A stretch of 64,000 nt of DNA. It comes from Martinezella lusitana (GTDB lineage: Bacteria > Pseudomonadota > Alphaproteobacteria > Rhizobiales > Rhizobiaceae). Made by a program: the position numbers and the translations under genes. Every line of letters starts with the position of its first letter. Positions within the stretch are counted from its first letter, which is position 1. The notes beneath the pieces were generated by a model that did no database searches, was not told the DNA's origin, and was given only the letters and a program-made list of their open reading frames with translations. Location of the stretch: the NCBI RefSeq assembly GCF_016901135.1, contig NZ_JAFEVL010000061.1:151138-215137 (forward strand). The letters are read 5' to 3'. Below are positions 16,107 to 23,978 of the stretch, one piece after another.

Positions 16107-17203
16107 CAGGCAGACGCCTCGCAGGCCTTGAAGCTTGCTTCCAGTTTTTCGCGGTCAAGCTCGCGGCCGATGAAGACCAGGCGGCTCTCATGCTTTTCGC
16201 CATCCTTCCAGGCACGCTGATGGTCGCCCTCGATGATCATGTGCACGCCTTGGACGACATAGCGCTCCGGATCGTTCTTGAAGGCGATGATGCCCTTGAG
16301 GCGCAGGATGTTCGGTCCCTGGGTCTGCGTGATCTTCTGGATCCAGGGGAAGAAACGCTCCGCATTCATCTCGCCGCCGCGCAGCGACACCGACTGCACC
16401 GTCACGTCGTGGATGGGCGAAGGGCCGTGGTTATGGTGGCTGTGGTCATGATCATGGTGGTGATGGTCGTGGTCATGATGGTGGTGATCATGGTCGTGAT
16501 GGTCATAATCGCAATCCGGGCCGCAGACATGATCCTCATGATCGTGATCGAGGAAATGCGGGTCGTTTTCCAGTGCGCGTTCCAGATTGAAGGCGCCCTG
16601 GTTCAGCACGCGGGCGAGGTCGACGCCGGAGCGGGTCGTCTTGTAGACGCGGGCGGCCGGGTTGATCGCACGGACGATGTCCTCAATCTGCGCCAGCTCT
16701 TCCGGCGATACGAGGTCGGACTTGTTGATGACGACGACATCGGCAAAGGCGATCTGGTCTTCGGCCTCGCGGCTGTCCTTCAGGCGCAGCGGCAGGTGCT
16801 TGGCGTCGACGAGTGCGACGACGGCATCGAGTTCCGTCTTGGCGCGGACATCGTCATCCATGAAGAAGGTCTGGGCGACGGGAACAGGATCGGCAAGGCC
16901 TGTCGTTTCGACGATGATGCCGTCAAAGCGGCCAGGGCGGCGCATCAGGCCTTCGACGACTCGGATGAGGTCGCCGCGCACCGTGCAGCAGACGCAGCCA
17001 TTGTTCATCTCGTAGATTTCTTCGTCCGACTCGACGATGAGGTCGTTGTCGATGCCGATCTCGCCGAATTCGTTGACGATGACGGCGTATTTCTTGCCGT
17101 GGTTTTCGGAGAGAATGCGATTGAGCAGCGTCGTCTTGCCGGCGCCGAGATAGCCGGTGAGAACGGTGACGGGAATGGGCTTTTGCGTGGCTGTTTCGGT
17201 CAT
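16106..17203 (-). CDS. CobW/COG0523 GTPase, probable zinc metallochaperone
   Basis: 365 residues. Walker A is GYLGAGKT (17-24), the metal-binding CxCC is CVCC (70-73), the guanine motif is NKSD (160-163), and the C-terminal CobW_C domain includes LRLKGIIAFKND. Between the domains is an extreme His-rich loop (216-259) with 21 histidines plus two cysteines, a likely Zn store or sensor. The start at 17203 has GAGG five bases ahead. COG0523 proteins deliver metal, and those under Zur control support growth at low zinc. A Zur-like palindrome lies about 95 bases upstream. It heads a three-gene operon with the WD40 protein and cysE. Confidence 0.93.
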   Translation of the reverse strand: MTETATQKPIPVTVLTGYLGAGKTTLLNRILSENHGKKYAVIVNEFGEIGIDNDLIVESDEEIYEMNNGCVCCTVRGDLIRVVEGLMRRPGRFDGIIVETTGLADPVPVAQTFFMDDDVRAKTELDAVVALVDAKHLPLRLKDSREAEDQIAFADVVVINKSDLVSPEELAQIEDIVRAINPAARVYKTTRSGVDLARVLNQGAFNLERALENDPHFLDHDHEDHVCGPDCDYDHHDHDHHHHDHDHHHHDHDHSHHNHGPSPIHDVTVQSVSLRGGEMNAERFFPWIQKITQTQGPNILRLKGIIAFKNDPERYVVQGVHMIIEGDHQRAWKDGEKHESRLVFIGRELDREKLEASFKACEASA

Positions 17204-17295
17204 GGGAGCCTCGAAATATGGAAGGTTGCCCCGGGGAGCGGACATTGGTCGGGTTCCATATAAGGAGTTGGCAGCGTCAGTTCAAAGGCTTTTGT

Positions 17296-17312
17296 ATGTT
17301 ATAAGATCACAT
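17296..17312 (-). promoter_or_regulatory. Candidate Zur operator upstream of CobW operon
   Basis: ATGTTATAAGATCACAT is a 17-base imperfect palindrome (6 of 8 pairs match) close to the Zur-box pattern of alphaproteobacteria (GTTATA half-sites with dyad symmetry). It lies about 93 bases ahead of the COG0523 GTPase start and overlaps the last codons of vapC. Confidence 0.5.
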
Positions 17313-17702
17313 TAGGTTTGGGATGGCTGGCTCAATGTCGGTCTGTGAGAAATCATTGCCGATGAAGAGGAGAGGGCATCCGAATTCCTTGGCGATCGCA
17401 TAAGCAAAGCAGTCGCCGTAATTCAGGGCGGCTGGATGAATTCCCTTGCCCCAACGCGAATACGCATCTGCGGCACGCTCCGCGCGTTCCGAGGTGACTT
17501 CGATAACCTCGATCGCAGGCGAGGTCAGAAGCTCCCGCATTTGCTGACTGAAGCCGCGCCGTGTCGCAACAATGAGTGCTTCGAGCATTGTTCCTGCTGA
17601 GATAAGGACGCGATTTTCACTCTCAAACACGACTTCGCATGCTGAAGCGTGCAGCTCATTTGCAAGCATCGCAACAAGAGCCGAAGTATCGATGACAATC
17701 AC
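17307..17702 (-). CDS. vapC: VapC-type PIN-domain ribonuclease toxin
   Basis: 131 residues, GTG start overlapping the antitoxin stop (GTGA). The PIN acidic residues are Asp5 (VIDTSALV), Glu41 (MLEALIVA), Asp97 (NYGDCFAYA) and Asp117 (FIGNDFSQTDI), and all are intact, so the nuclease should be active. VapC toxins cleave tRNA or rRNA when freed from VapB. The order antitoxin then toxin with a 4-base overlap is canonical for type II systems. Confidence 0.92.
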   Translation of the reverse strand: MIVIDTSALVAMLANELHASACEVVFESENRVLISAGTMLEALIVATRRGFSQQMRELLTSPAIEVIEVTSERAERAADAYSRWGKGIHPAALNYGDCFAYAIAKEFGCPLLFIGNDFSQTDIEPAIPNLM

Positions 17703-17959
17703 TTGGGCAAGCCATGTTCATCGTACAGGAAATCCTGGCTTCCGGCGGCATCGGGGCCTGGAGGCAAGTTTTTCTTCCTGATCTCCTCCTGCAGCCTTTT
17801 GATCAGATTTTCCTTTTCCGCGGATGTCATGGGCTTTTTCACTGGCTGTATGCGTGCAGCCGGCAGACCATCCTGTGTCAGGACAACTTCCTCGCCTTGC
17901 TTTGCAAGTCGTACCAATTCTTTGAGTTGGCCCTCCGCATCATCGAGGGAAATACGCAT
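17699..17959 (-). CDS. vapB: VapB-type antitoxin of the Phd/YefM family
   Basis: An 86-residue protein starting MRISLDDAEGQLKELVRLAKQ, with GGGAGG seven bases ahead of the ATG. The N-terminal half is the Phd/YefM DNA-binding fold (EEVVLTQDGLPAARIQPV) and the C-terminal charged helix (SAEKENLIKRLQEEIRKKN) would wrap the toxin. The longer upstream frame, beginning MYQAAQS, lacks family similarity and is rejected. It is expected to repress its own operon. It is followed by vapC with a 4-base overlap. Confidence 0.88.
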   Translation of the reverse strand: MRISLDDAEGQLKELVRLAKQGEEVVLTQDGLPAARIQPVKKPMTSAEKENLIKRLQEEIRKKNLPPGPDAAGSQDFLYDEHGLPK

Positions 17960-18030
17960 ATCTGCCTCCCGGCGGACAAAGATAATTGCTGATAATATGA
18001 TGGATTGCGCCGCTTGATACAAGCGATCGG

Positions 18031-18822
18031 CTATCGCAGCTTCGTCACATCGAACCGATCGACATCCTGCAAAAGCTCCACCAGCCCTCGCACCGTATGC
18101 GCGACTAGCTGCTCGCCCTTTGCCGCCGTTGCGGCGCCCGCATTGCCGGTGACACCCTGCGTGTTCAAATCGGACATCTTCCAGCCGAAGGCATGCGGCC
18201 CATAGGCTCGCAAGTGCTTGAAGCGCTGTATATAGTCGGACTGCCGGGATGGGAAATCCGCGGCCTTCGACATATCGACCTTTTCAGGGTGCAGGGCGAG
18301 CATGACCGATGTCTCGATATCGCCGCCGTGAATGTCGATGGCCTTGTCATCAGGCGCGATCAGTCCGTCCGGAATGCCGAAGCGGGTCCAGCTGGTCGCC
18401 ACCGCCAGCATGGCGAAGCGCACGCGCGCTTCCGTCGCGACGATGGTCATGAGCGGCGAGTTGCCGCCGTGAGCATTGAGCATGACGAGTTTGCGGATGC
18501 CGAGCCCGCTCATCCGCTCGGCAATGCCGAGCCAGCGCCTGATGGCTTCGTCGGAGTCCAGGGTCCTCGAACCGGCGACGTCCATATGCTCGACGGAGTA
18601 GCCGACAGGCTCGACGGCCAGGAAGGTGACAGGTAAATTGGCGGGCAAGGCGACCTTCAGACGCGAGACGATGCCTTCGGCGATCAGCGTGTCGGTCTCG
18701 AAGGGCAGATGCGGGCCGTGTTGCTCATAGGCGCCAAGCGGCAGCACGGCGATCCAGTTTGCCCGCTCCCGCGGCGTCAATGTCCTATCATTGTCGTCGA
18801 AACATGGCAAAGGATGCGCCAT
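18031..18822 (-). CDS. Creatininase-family amidohydrolase
   Basis: 263 residues with the family's metal-binding pattern: LPLGAYEQHGPHLPFETDT (Glu/His/Asp ligands, about residues 27-45), MLNAHGGNSPLM and IHGGDIETSVMLAL. Members hydrolyse creatinine or other cyclic amides, or act in cofactor pathways (MftE, ArfB); the exact substrate cannot be inferred. It is divergent from the MarR gene across an 86-bp gap and stands next to vapBC without apparent functional linkage. Confidence 0.88.
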   Translation of the reverse strand: MAHPLPCFDDNDRTLTPRERANWIAVLPLGAYEQHGPHLPFETDTLIAEGIVSRLKVALPANLPVTFLAVEPVGYSVEHMDVAGSRTLDSDEAIRRWLGIAERMSGLGIRKLVMLNAHGGNSPLMTIVATEARVRFAMLAVATSWTRFGIPDGLIAPDDKAIDIHGGDIETSVMLALHPEKVDMSKAADFPSRQSDYIQRFKHLRAYGPHAFGWKMSDLNTQGVTGNAGAATAAKGEQLVAHTVRGLVELLQDVDRFDVTKLR

Positions 18823-18908
18823 CTGAGGGTGTGCCTCTTGTTTATGTCAATAACCTGCGCAATGTCATAGCGTGATGGCGCATCGGCGAAAAGGTCAACG
18901 GAATCACG

Positions 18909-19421
18909 ATGGGTAAGAAGAACAAGGTCGGGAAGAAAAGTAAGTCAGGTAAAAAGAAGGATCACCGCGACTATACGCTTGCCGATCTGTCGCCCGCGTT
19001 AACGCAGGCGGCGCGGTCGATGCGTACGGTGATAACGCGGAGCCTGACGGCGAGCGGTCTCTATGCCGGGCAGGACGGTGTCATCCTCGCACTGGCGACA
19101 ACCGACGGTCTTCCGGCTGGGTCGCTGGCGCAGAAGCTCGGCGTCAAGGCGCCGACGATGACGCGTACGATCGGCCGCATGGAGGCGCAGGGCTTCGTCG
19201 AGCGCCGGCCGGATGCCGAAGATGCCCGGCTGACCAAGGTCTACCTTACCGAGGCGGGACGCAACAGCGTCAGCGAGATTGAAAGCTCGGCCGCCACCTG
19301 CGATGAACTCGCCACACGCGGCTTCTCCGAGAAGGACATCCGCTCGCTCGTGCGCCTGCTCAAGGCGATCGAAAGCAATCTCCAGGCCGGCGATGACGAC
19401 GAGGACGAAGACGAATTCTGA
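18909..19421 (+). CDS. MarR-family transcriptional regulator with charged tails
   Basis: A 170-residue protein. Its centre is a MarR winged-helix domain (TTDGLPAGSLAQKLGVKAPTM around 67-87, then the wing ERRPDAEDARLTKVYLTEAG). The N-terminus carries a lysine-rich extension (GKKNKVGKKSKSGKKKDHR), and the C-terminus ends in a run of acidic residues (DDDEDEDEF). Such oppositely charged, disordered tails are unusual for MarR and may tune non-specific DNA binding or dimer interaction. The start is supported by its position just after AACGGAATCACG, though the Shine-Dalgarno sequence is weak. Target genes are unknown; the creatininase gene is divergently transcribed. Confidence 0.88.
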   Translation: MGKKNKVGKKSKSGKKKDHRDYTLADLSPALTQAARSMRTVITRSLTASGLYAGQDGVILALATTDGLPAGSLAQKLGVKAPTMTRTIGRMEAQGFVERRPDAEDARLTKVYLTEAGRNSVSEIESSAATCDELATRGFSEKDIRSLVRLLKAIESNLQAGDDDEDEDEF

Positions 19422-19539
19422 GAATCCCCGAGAATTCGAGTTGCACGACGTGATTAAACCTTTTAATTAAATATTTTAAATTCCGGAATCGTAAAACGAC
19501 GGAATGTGAATATGGCTGCGTTTCACGGGGAGGGTGCGC

Positions 19540-20562
19540 GTGGCGCAAAAGATAAAGCTTTCGACGATTGCGGAAACGCTTGGCATTTCAACGGCAACAG
19601 TATCCTTAGCCTTACGCGACAGCCCGCTGGTCGCGACCAACACGCGCGAAAAGATCAAGGATCAGGCTCGCGCGCTGGGCTATATCTACAACCGCCGCGC
19701 GGCCAGTCTCAGGACGTCGCGATCCGGGATCATCGGCGTCGTCGTCCATGACATCATGAACCCCTTTTACGGGGAAATTCTCAAGGCGATCGAAAGCGAG
19801 CTCGACCGCAGCCGCCACACCTTCATCCTTTCCAACCATTATGATTCGGTCGAGAAGCAGCGGACCTTCATCGAGACGCTGCTGCAGCTCGGTGGCGACG
19901 GTGTCATCATGTCGCCGGCGATCGGAACGCCGCCTGAAGATTTCGAGCTGGCAGAAGCAAACGGTATGCCGGCCATCCTCGTGGCGCGCCAGATCGAGGC
20001 TCTCGATCTGCCGACCTTTCGCGGCGACGACAGCTACGGAATTTCGCTTGCGACCAACCACCTGATCAGCCTCGGTCATCGCACCATCGCCATGATCGGC
20101 GGCACGGATCAGACCTCGACCGGGCGTGACCGCTATCAGGGCTATGTCAATGCGCTGCGCAAGGCGGGCATCGAAGTGGACCCCGATCTGCGCATTCCCG
20201 GCGCGCGCTCCAAGCAGGGCGGTTTCGAGGCGGCCGTGCATTTCCTGTCTCTGCCGCAGAAGCCGACCGCGGCCGTCTGCTGGAACGATCTGGTCGCCAT
20301 CGGCCTGATGAACGGCATTTCCCGCGCCGGCCTCGTGCCGGGACGGGACATCTCGGTCACCGGCTATGACGATCTGGAGGAAGCGGCGATCGCAACGCCT
20401 GCGCTGACCACCGTGTGGAACGGCCAGGCCGAGGTCGGAAGGCTTGCAGCGCGAGCACTTTTGGATAGGTTAGCGGGAAGCCATGAGCCGGATGGTATTC
20501 ATCTTATCAAGCCGGAAATGCGCATCCGCCAGTCGACGACGCCCTACAAAGCTCGCCAGTAG
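19540..20562 (+). CDS. LacI-family transcriptional regulator
   Basis: About 340 residues. The helix-turn-helix is at the N-terminus (KLSTIAETLGISTATVSLAL), with the hinge helix around NRRAASLRTSRSG and a periplasmic-binding-protein-like effector domain after it (GIIGVVVHDIMNPFYGEIL, then VTGYDDLEEAAIATPALTTV). GTG at 19540 is preferred over GTG at 19534 because GGAGG then sits 6 bases away. A 2-hydroxyacid dehydrogenase follows 29 bases after the stop on the same strand and is the most likely target or co-transcribed partner, suggesting control of a sugar-acid or hydroxyacid pathway. Confidence 0.92.
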   Translation: MAQKIKLSTIAETLGISTATVSLALRDSPLVATNTREKIKDQARALGYIYNRRAASLRTSRSGIIGVVVHDIMNPFYGEILKAIESELDRSRHTFILSNHYDSVEKQRTFIETLLQLGGDGVIMSPAIGTPPEDFELAEANGMPAILVARQIEALDLPTFRGDDSYGISLATNHLISLGHRTIAMIGGTDQTSTGRDRYQGYVNALRKAGIEVDPDLRIPGARSKQGGFEAAVHFLSLPQKPTAAVCWNDLVAIGLMNGISRAGLVPGRDISVTGYDDLEEAAIATPALTTVWNGQAEVGRLAARALLDRLAGSHEPDGIHLIKPEMRIRQSTTPYKARQ

Positions 20563-20591
20563 CGCCGAACCGTATCTCAAGAGGAAGATCC

Positions 20592-21560
20592 ATGTCCGAT
20601 AATCGCATTACCGTCCTCGTTCCGGGGAAGATACACCCGCGTGTTCTTGAAAGGCTCGGGAAGCAATTCGATGTCGTCTCCGTTGATCGCAACGACGAGC
20701 CTCAGGTCGATGCGAACGTCGCGGCGCGCGTGCGTGGCATCGCGGTCGCCGGCGGCGTGAATGCCGCCTGGATCGATGCCTTTCCGCATCTGGAAGTCAT
20801 CGCCAATTTCGGCGTCGGTTATGACGGCATCGATGTCAAGCATGCCGCCTCGAAGGGGATCGTCGTCACCAACACGCCCGATGTCCTGAACGATGAAGTT
20901 GCCGATACGGCGATCGCCTTGCTGCTGAACACGCTGCGGCAATTTCCGAAAGCGGAAAGCTGGCTGCGCGATGGGCGCTGGGTGAAGGATGGAGCCTTTC
21001 CGCTCTCGCCCTTCTCGATGAAGGGGCGTCGCGTCGGCATTTATGGTCTCGGCCGCATCGGCCTGGAGATCGCGAGAAGGCTTGAGCCGTTCAAGGTGAA
21101 GATCGGCTACCACACGCGCTCGCCGCGCGACTCGTTGCCCTACGACTACTATCCGACCCTGAAGGAGATGGCTCAATCGGTGGATACGCTGATCTCCATC
21201 GTGCCGAAGACGCCGGAAACGCACAAGGTGATCAATGCTGAGATCCTGTCGGCGCTCGGACCGCAGGGCGTATTCATCAATGTCGGCCGCGGCTGGTCCG
21301 TCGACGACGATGCGTTGATTGCAGCGCTCGGCAACGGAACGCTCGGCGCCGCCGGCCTCGACGTCTTCTACGACGAGCCCAATGTCCCGGCCGGCTATCT
21401 CTCGCTGCCGAACGTTTCGCTATTGCCGCATGTGGCTTCCGCCTCCGTGCCGACGCGAGACGCGATGGCCGATCTCGTTGCCGACAACATCATCGAGTGG
21501 TTCGCGAAGGGCAAGCCGCTGACGCCGGTGCCGGAAACTCCGGTCAAGCCGCGCGGCTGA
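20592..21560 (+). CDS. D-isomer-specific 2-hydroxyacid dehydrogenase
   Basis: 322 residues. The Rossmann NAD(P) loop is GIYGLGRIGLEIARRL (about 147-162), and the catalytic residues are Arg in NVGRGWSVDD, Glu in FYDEPNVP and His in LLPHVASASVP. The substrate-domain motif NFGVGYDGIDV is typical of the glyoxylate/hydroxypyruvate reductase branch, so reduction of glyoxylate, hydroxypyruvate or 2-ketogluconate is likely. It lies 29 bases behind a LacI regulator. Its stop directly abuts the stop of the convergent amidotransferase gene (TGATCA). Confidence 0.92.
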   Translation: MSDNRITVLVPGKIHPRVLERLGKQFDVVSVDRNDEPQVDANVAARVRGIAVAGGVNAAWIDAFPHLEVIANFGVGYDGIDVKHAASKGIVVTNTPDVLNDEVADTAIALLLNTLRQFPKAESWLRDGRWVKDGAFPLSPFSMKGRRVGIYGLGRIGLEIARRLEPFKVKIGYHTRSPRDSLPYDYYPTLKEMAQSVDTLISIVPKTPETHKVINAEILSALGPQGVFINVGRGWSVDDDALIAALGNGTLGAAGLDVFYDEPNVPAGYLSLPNVSLLPHVASASVPTRDAMADLVADNIIEWFAKGKPLTPVPETPVKPRG

Positions 21561-22349
21561 TCAAATGGCTTTTTGCTGATGAGGAGCGGCGACCGGCCGC
21601 TCCTTGCTCGCAGCATAGTCGCGCACGGCGTCGCCGAATGCGACAAAGAGCTTGCGTGACGGCGAGTCCGTTTCCGCCCAATATTCCGGGTGCCATTGCA
21701 CGCCGACGGCAAAGGCCTTCGCGCCGATGACGGAGACGGCTTCGATCGTGCCGTCTTCGGCAAGCGCCTCCACCTGCAGTCTCGGGGCCGTATCGGCAAT
21801 CGCTTGGCGATGCAGCGAGTTGACCCGCACTTCGCCCGGGCCGACGACGCGGGCGATGCAGGAGCCTTCCTTGACGAAAACGCTCTGGCGGATGGAATAC
21901 ATCGTATCGCGATCGACATTCTGCGGCTTGCGATGGTCCCAGATGCCCGGCTGTTCCTGGATCTCGCTGGCAAGCGTACCGCCGAGGGCAACGTTCAGTT
22001 CCTGAATGCCGCGGCAGATGGCAAGCATGGGAATGGCGCGATCGATGGCCCGGCGGATGAGCGGCAAAGATGTCGCATCGCGTGCCGGATCGAAGGGGCC
22101 GTCGCTTTCACGAGCCTCCTTGCCATAGAGCGATGGATGCACGTTGCTGGCAGAGCCGGAGACGAGCAGTCCGTCGACGCGGTCCAGAATGGCGTCCGCA
22201 TCACTGTCTTCTTCCAGCGCCGGGACGATCAGCACCGTCAGCCCGGCAGCCTTGACGGCCGCCCGGACATATTGTTGCTGCACCGCATGCCAGGTCGCGC
22301 CGTCGAACTCGCGGATATCGGCGGGAATGGCGATAATCGGTCTGGACAT
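21561..22349 (-). CDS. Class I glutamine amidotransferase-like hydrolase (PuuD/gamma-glutamyl-GABA hydrolase family)
   Basis: 262 residues of the peptidase C26 fold. The nucleophile elbow is AICRGIQELNVALGG (Cys near residue 113), and the catalytic His-x-Glu is in VQWHPEYW near 225. Preceding blocks GLLVSGSASNVHPSLYG and HRKPQNVDRDTMY match PuuD-like enzymes that release GABA from gamma-glutamyl-GABA in putrescine breakdown. No other Puu genes adjoin, so substrate assignment is tentative. It is transcribed towards the dehydrogenase with no bases between the two stops. Confidence 0.88.
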   Translation of the reverse strand: MSRPIIAIPADIREFDGATWHAVQQQYVRAAVKAAGLTVLIVPALEEDSDADAILDRVDGLLVSGSASNVHPSLYGKEARESDGPFDPARDATSLPLIRRAIDRAIPMLAICRGIQELNVALGGTLASEIQEQPGIWDHRKPQNVDRDTMYSIRQSVFVKEGSCIARVVGPGEVRVNSLHRQAIADTAPRLQVEALAEDGTIEAVSVIGAKAFAVGVQWHPEYWAETDSPSRKLFVAFGDAVRDYAASKERPVAAPHQQKAI

Positions 22350-22641
22350 TCAAGGCTCCGGAAGATGCGAAATGGTTATTCGTTGAAACCCCTGGATGAT
22401 CATGATGTCAATCCGAGGGCGGATTATCCCTGCTGCAAATCTACGCGAAGAGCGCTCCGCCGGCAACGCGGAGTGGTTTCGATAAGGCTTTGTTTCCGTT
22501 CGTCATGAGGATGTACAGGAATCGCCATAATGCGATGCGAAAGCAAACTTGAAAGACCGTGTGCGGCGTGGTTAGTTCCATCGCTTGCGCCATGACCGGG
22601 AACGTCGTTCCCCAGCAATGCCGTCCGTATGGGAGATTTCA

Positions 22642-23748
22642 ATGGATCGCCGTTCCTTCATCAGGCGGGCAGGAGCAGTTGGCGCGGGCGCTGCCGCCTC
22701 CACGCTTGCGAGCCCGGCCCTGGCCCAGGAATATCCCAAGATCACCTGGAAGATGACATCGTCCTTTCCGAAGAGCCTGGATACGATCTACGGCGGTGCC
22801 GAGGATATTGCCTCGCATGTCTCCGACGCGACAAACGGCAATTTCGTCATCCAGACTTATGAAGCCGGCGAAATCGTGCCTGGCGCGCAGGCCGCCGATG
22901 CGGTGAGCGCCGGCACGGTCGATGCCGCGCATACCTGTTCCTATTATTTCTGGAACAAGGATCCGACCTACGCCATCGGCACGGCCCTTCCCTTCGGCCT
23001 CAATGCGCGGCTTACCAATGCCTGGTTCTACCAGGGCGACGGCAACAAATTGATGAACGAGTTCTATGCCACGCAAGGCATAATGGGTCTGCCGGCCGGT
23101 AATACAGGTGCGCAGATGGGCGGCTGGTTCCGCAAGGAAATCAATACGCTGGATGATCTAAAAGGCTTGAAGATGCGCATCGCCGGCCTTGCGGGCAAGG
23201 TGATCGAGAAGATCGGCGTGGTGCCGCAACAGGATATTGCCGTCAGTGGCGTGTACGACGCGCTGGACAAGGGCACGATCGATGCCGCCGAATGGGTCGG
23301 CCCCTACGACGACCTGAAGCTCGGGCTGCAGAAGATCGCCAAATACTACTATTATCCCGGATGGTGGGAGGGCGGTGCGGTTGTGCACGCCTTCTTCAAT
23401 CTGGAAAAATGGGGTGCTCTTCCAAAAAACTATCAGGCGATCCTGGCCGATGCCTGCGCCTTCGCCAACACCAACATGCTGGCGAAATATGATGTCAAGA
23501 ACCCCCAGGCGCTGAAGGATATCGTCCAGCAGGGCGTGACGCTGCGTCCTTTCAGCCAAGAGATCATGGAAGCTTGCTTTCAGGCGGCCAGCGGATTGTA
23601 CGCCGATCTTTCAAAGTCGAACGACTACTTCAAACGTATCTATGAGGATCAGGTCGCCTATAAAAAGGATGCCTATCTTTGGATGCAGCTCTCGGAATAT
23701 ACTTTCGATACATTCATGATGATCCAGCAGCGGGCGGGCAAACTTTGA
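22642..23748 (+). CDS. TRAP transporter substrate-binding protein (DctP/TakP type), orphan
   Basis: A 368-residue periplasmic receptor. The N-terminus MDRRSFIRRAGAVGAGAAAS is a twin-arginine signal (DRRSFIRR) cleaved near ALAQEYP. The mature domain carries TRAP-receptor blocks (LKGLKMRIAGLAGKVIEKIG around 170-190, which holds the conserved carboxylate-binding Arg, and GTIDAAEWVGPYDDLKLG). The latter resembles the 2-keto-acid/lactate-binding TakP group. The start at 22642 has GGGAG eight bases ahead; the longer frame starting 57 bases upstream is not supported. No DctQ or DctM permease gene is adjacent, so its membrane partner must be encoded elsewhere. Confidence 0.92.
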   Translation: MDRRSFIRRAGAVGAGAAASTLASPALAQEYPKITWKMTSSFPKSLDTIYGGAEDIASHVSDATNGNFVIQTYEAGEIVPGAQAADAVSAGTVDAAHTCSYYFWNKDPTYAIGTALPFGLNARLTNAWFYQGDGNKLMNEFYATQGIMGLPAGNTGAQMGGWFRKEINTLDDLKGLKMRIAGLAGKVIEKIGVVPQQDIAVSGVYDALDKGTIDAAEWVGPYDDLKLGLQKIAKYYYYPGWWEGGAVVHAFFNLEKWGALPKNYQAILADACAFANTNMLAKYDVKNPQALKDIVQQGVTLRPFSQEIMEACFQAASGLYADLSKSNDYFKRIYEDQVAYKKDAYLWMQLSEYTFDTFMMIQQRAGKL

Positions 23749-23978
23749 TCGATGTCGTCTAAGCGCTCGGCAATATTCTGCTTTTTCATGAGTGACTTGA
23801 AACATATACTGCGGGTAGAGTAACTGTTAGGTGAATGCGCGAATACGATGCGGTGTGCAACTTAAAATCAACGTAAGTTACCGGCATGATTGGAAAATTC
23901 GCCCGCATGCATGCTATTTGGGCAATCAAATTTTAAAACGTTTCACCTAGGGTGTCCGCCGCATCAGGGGAACTCTGA

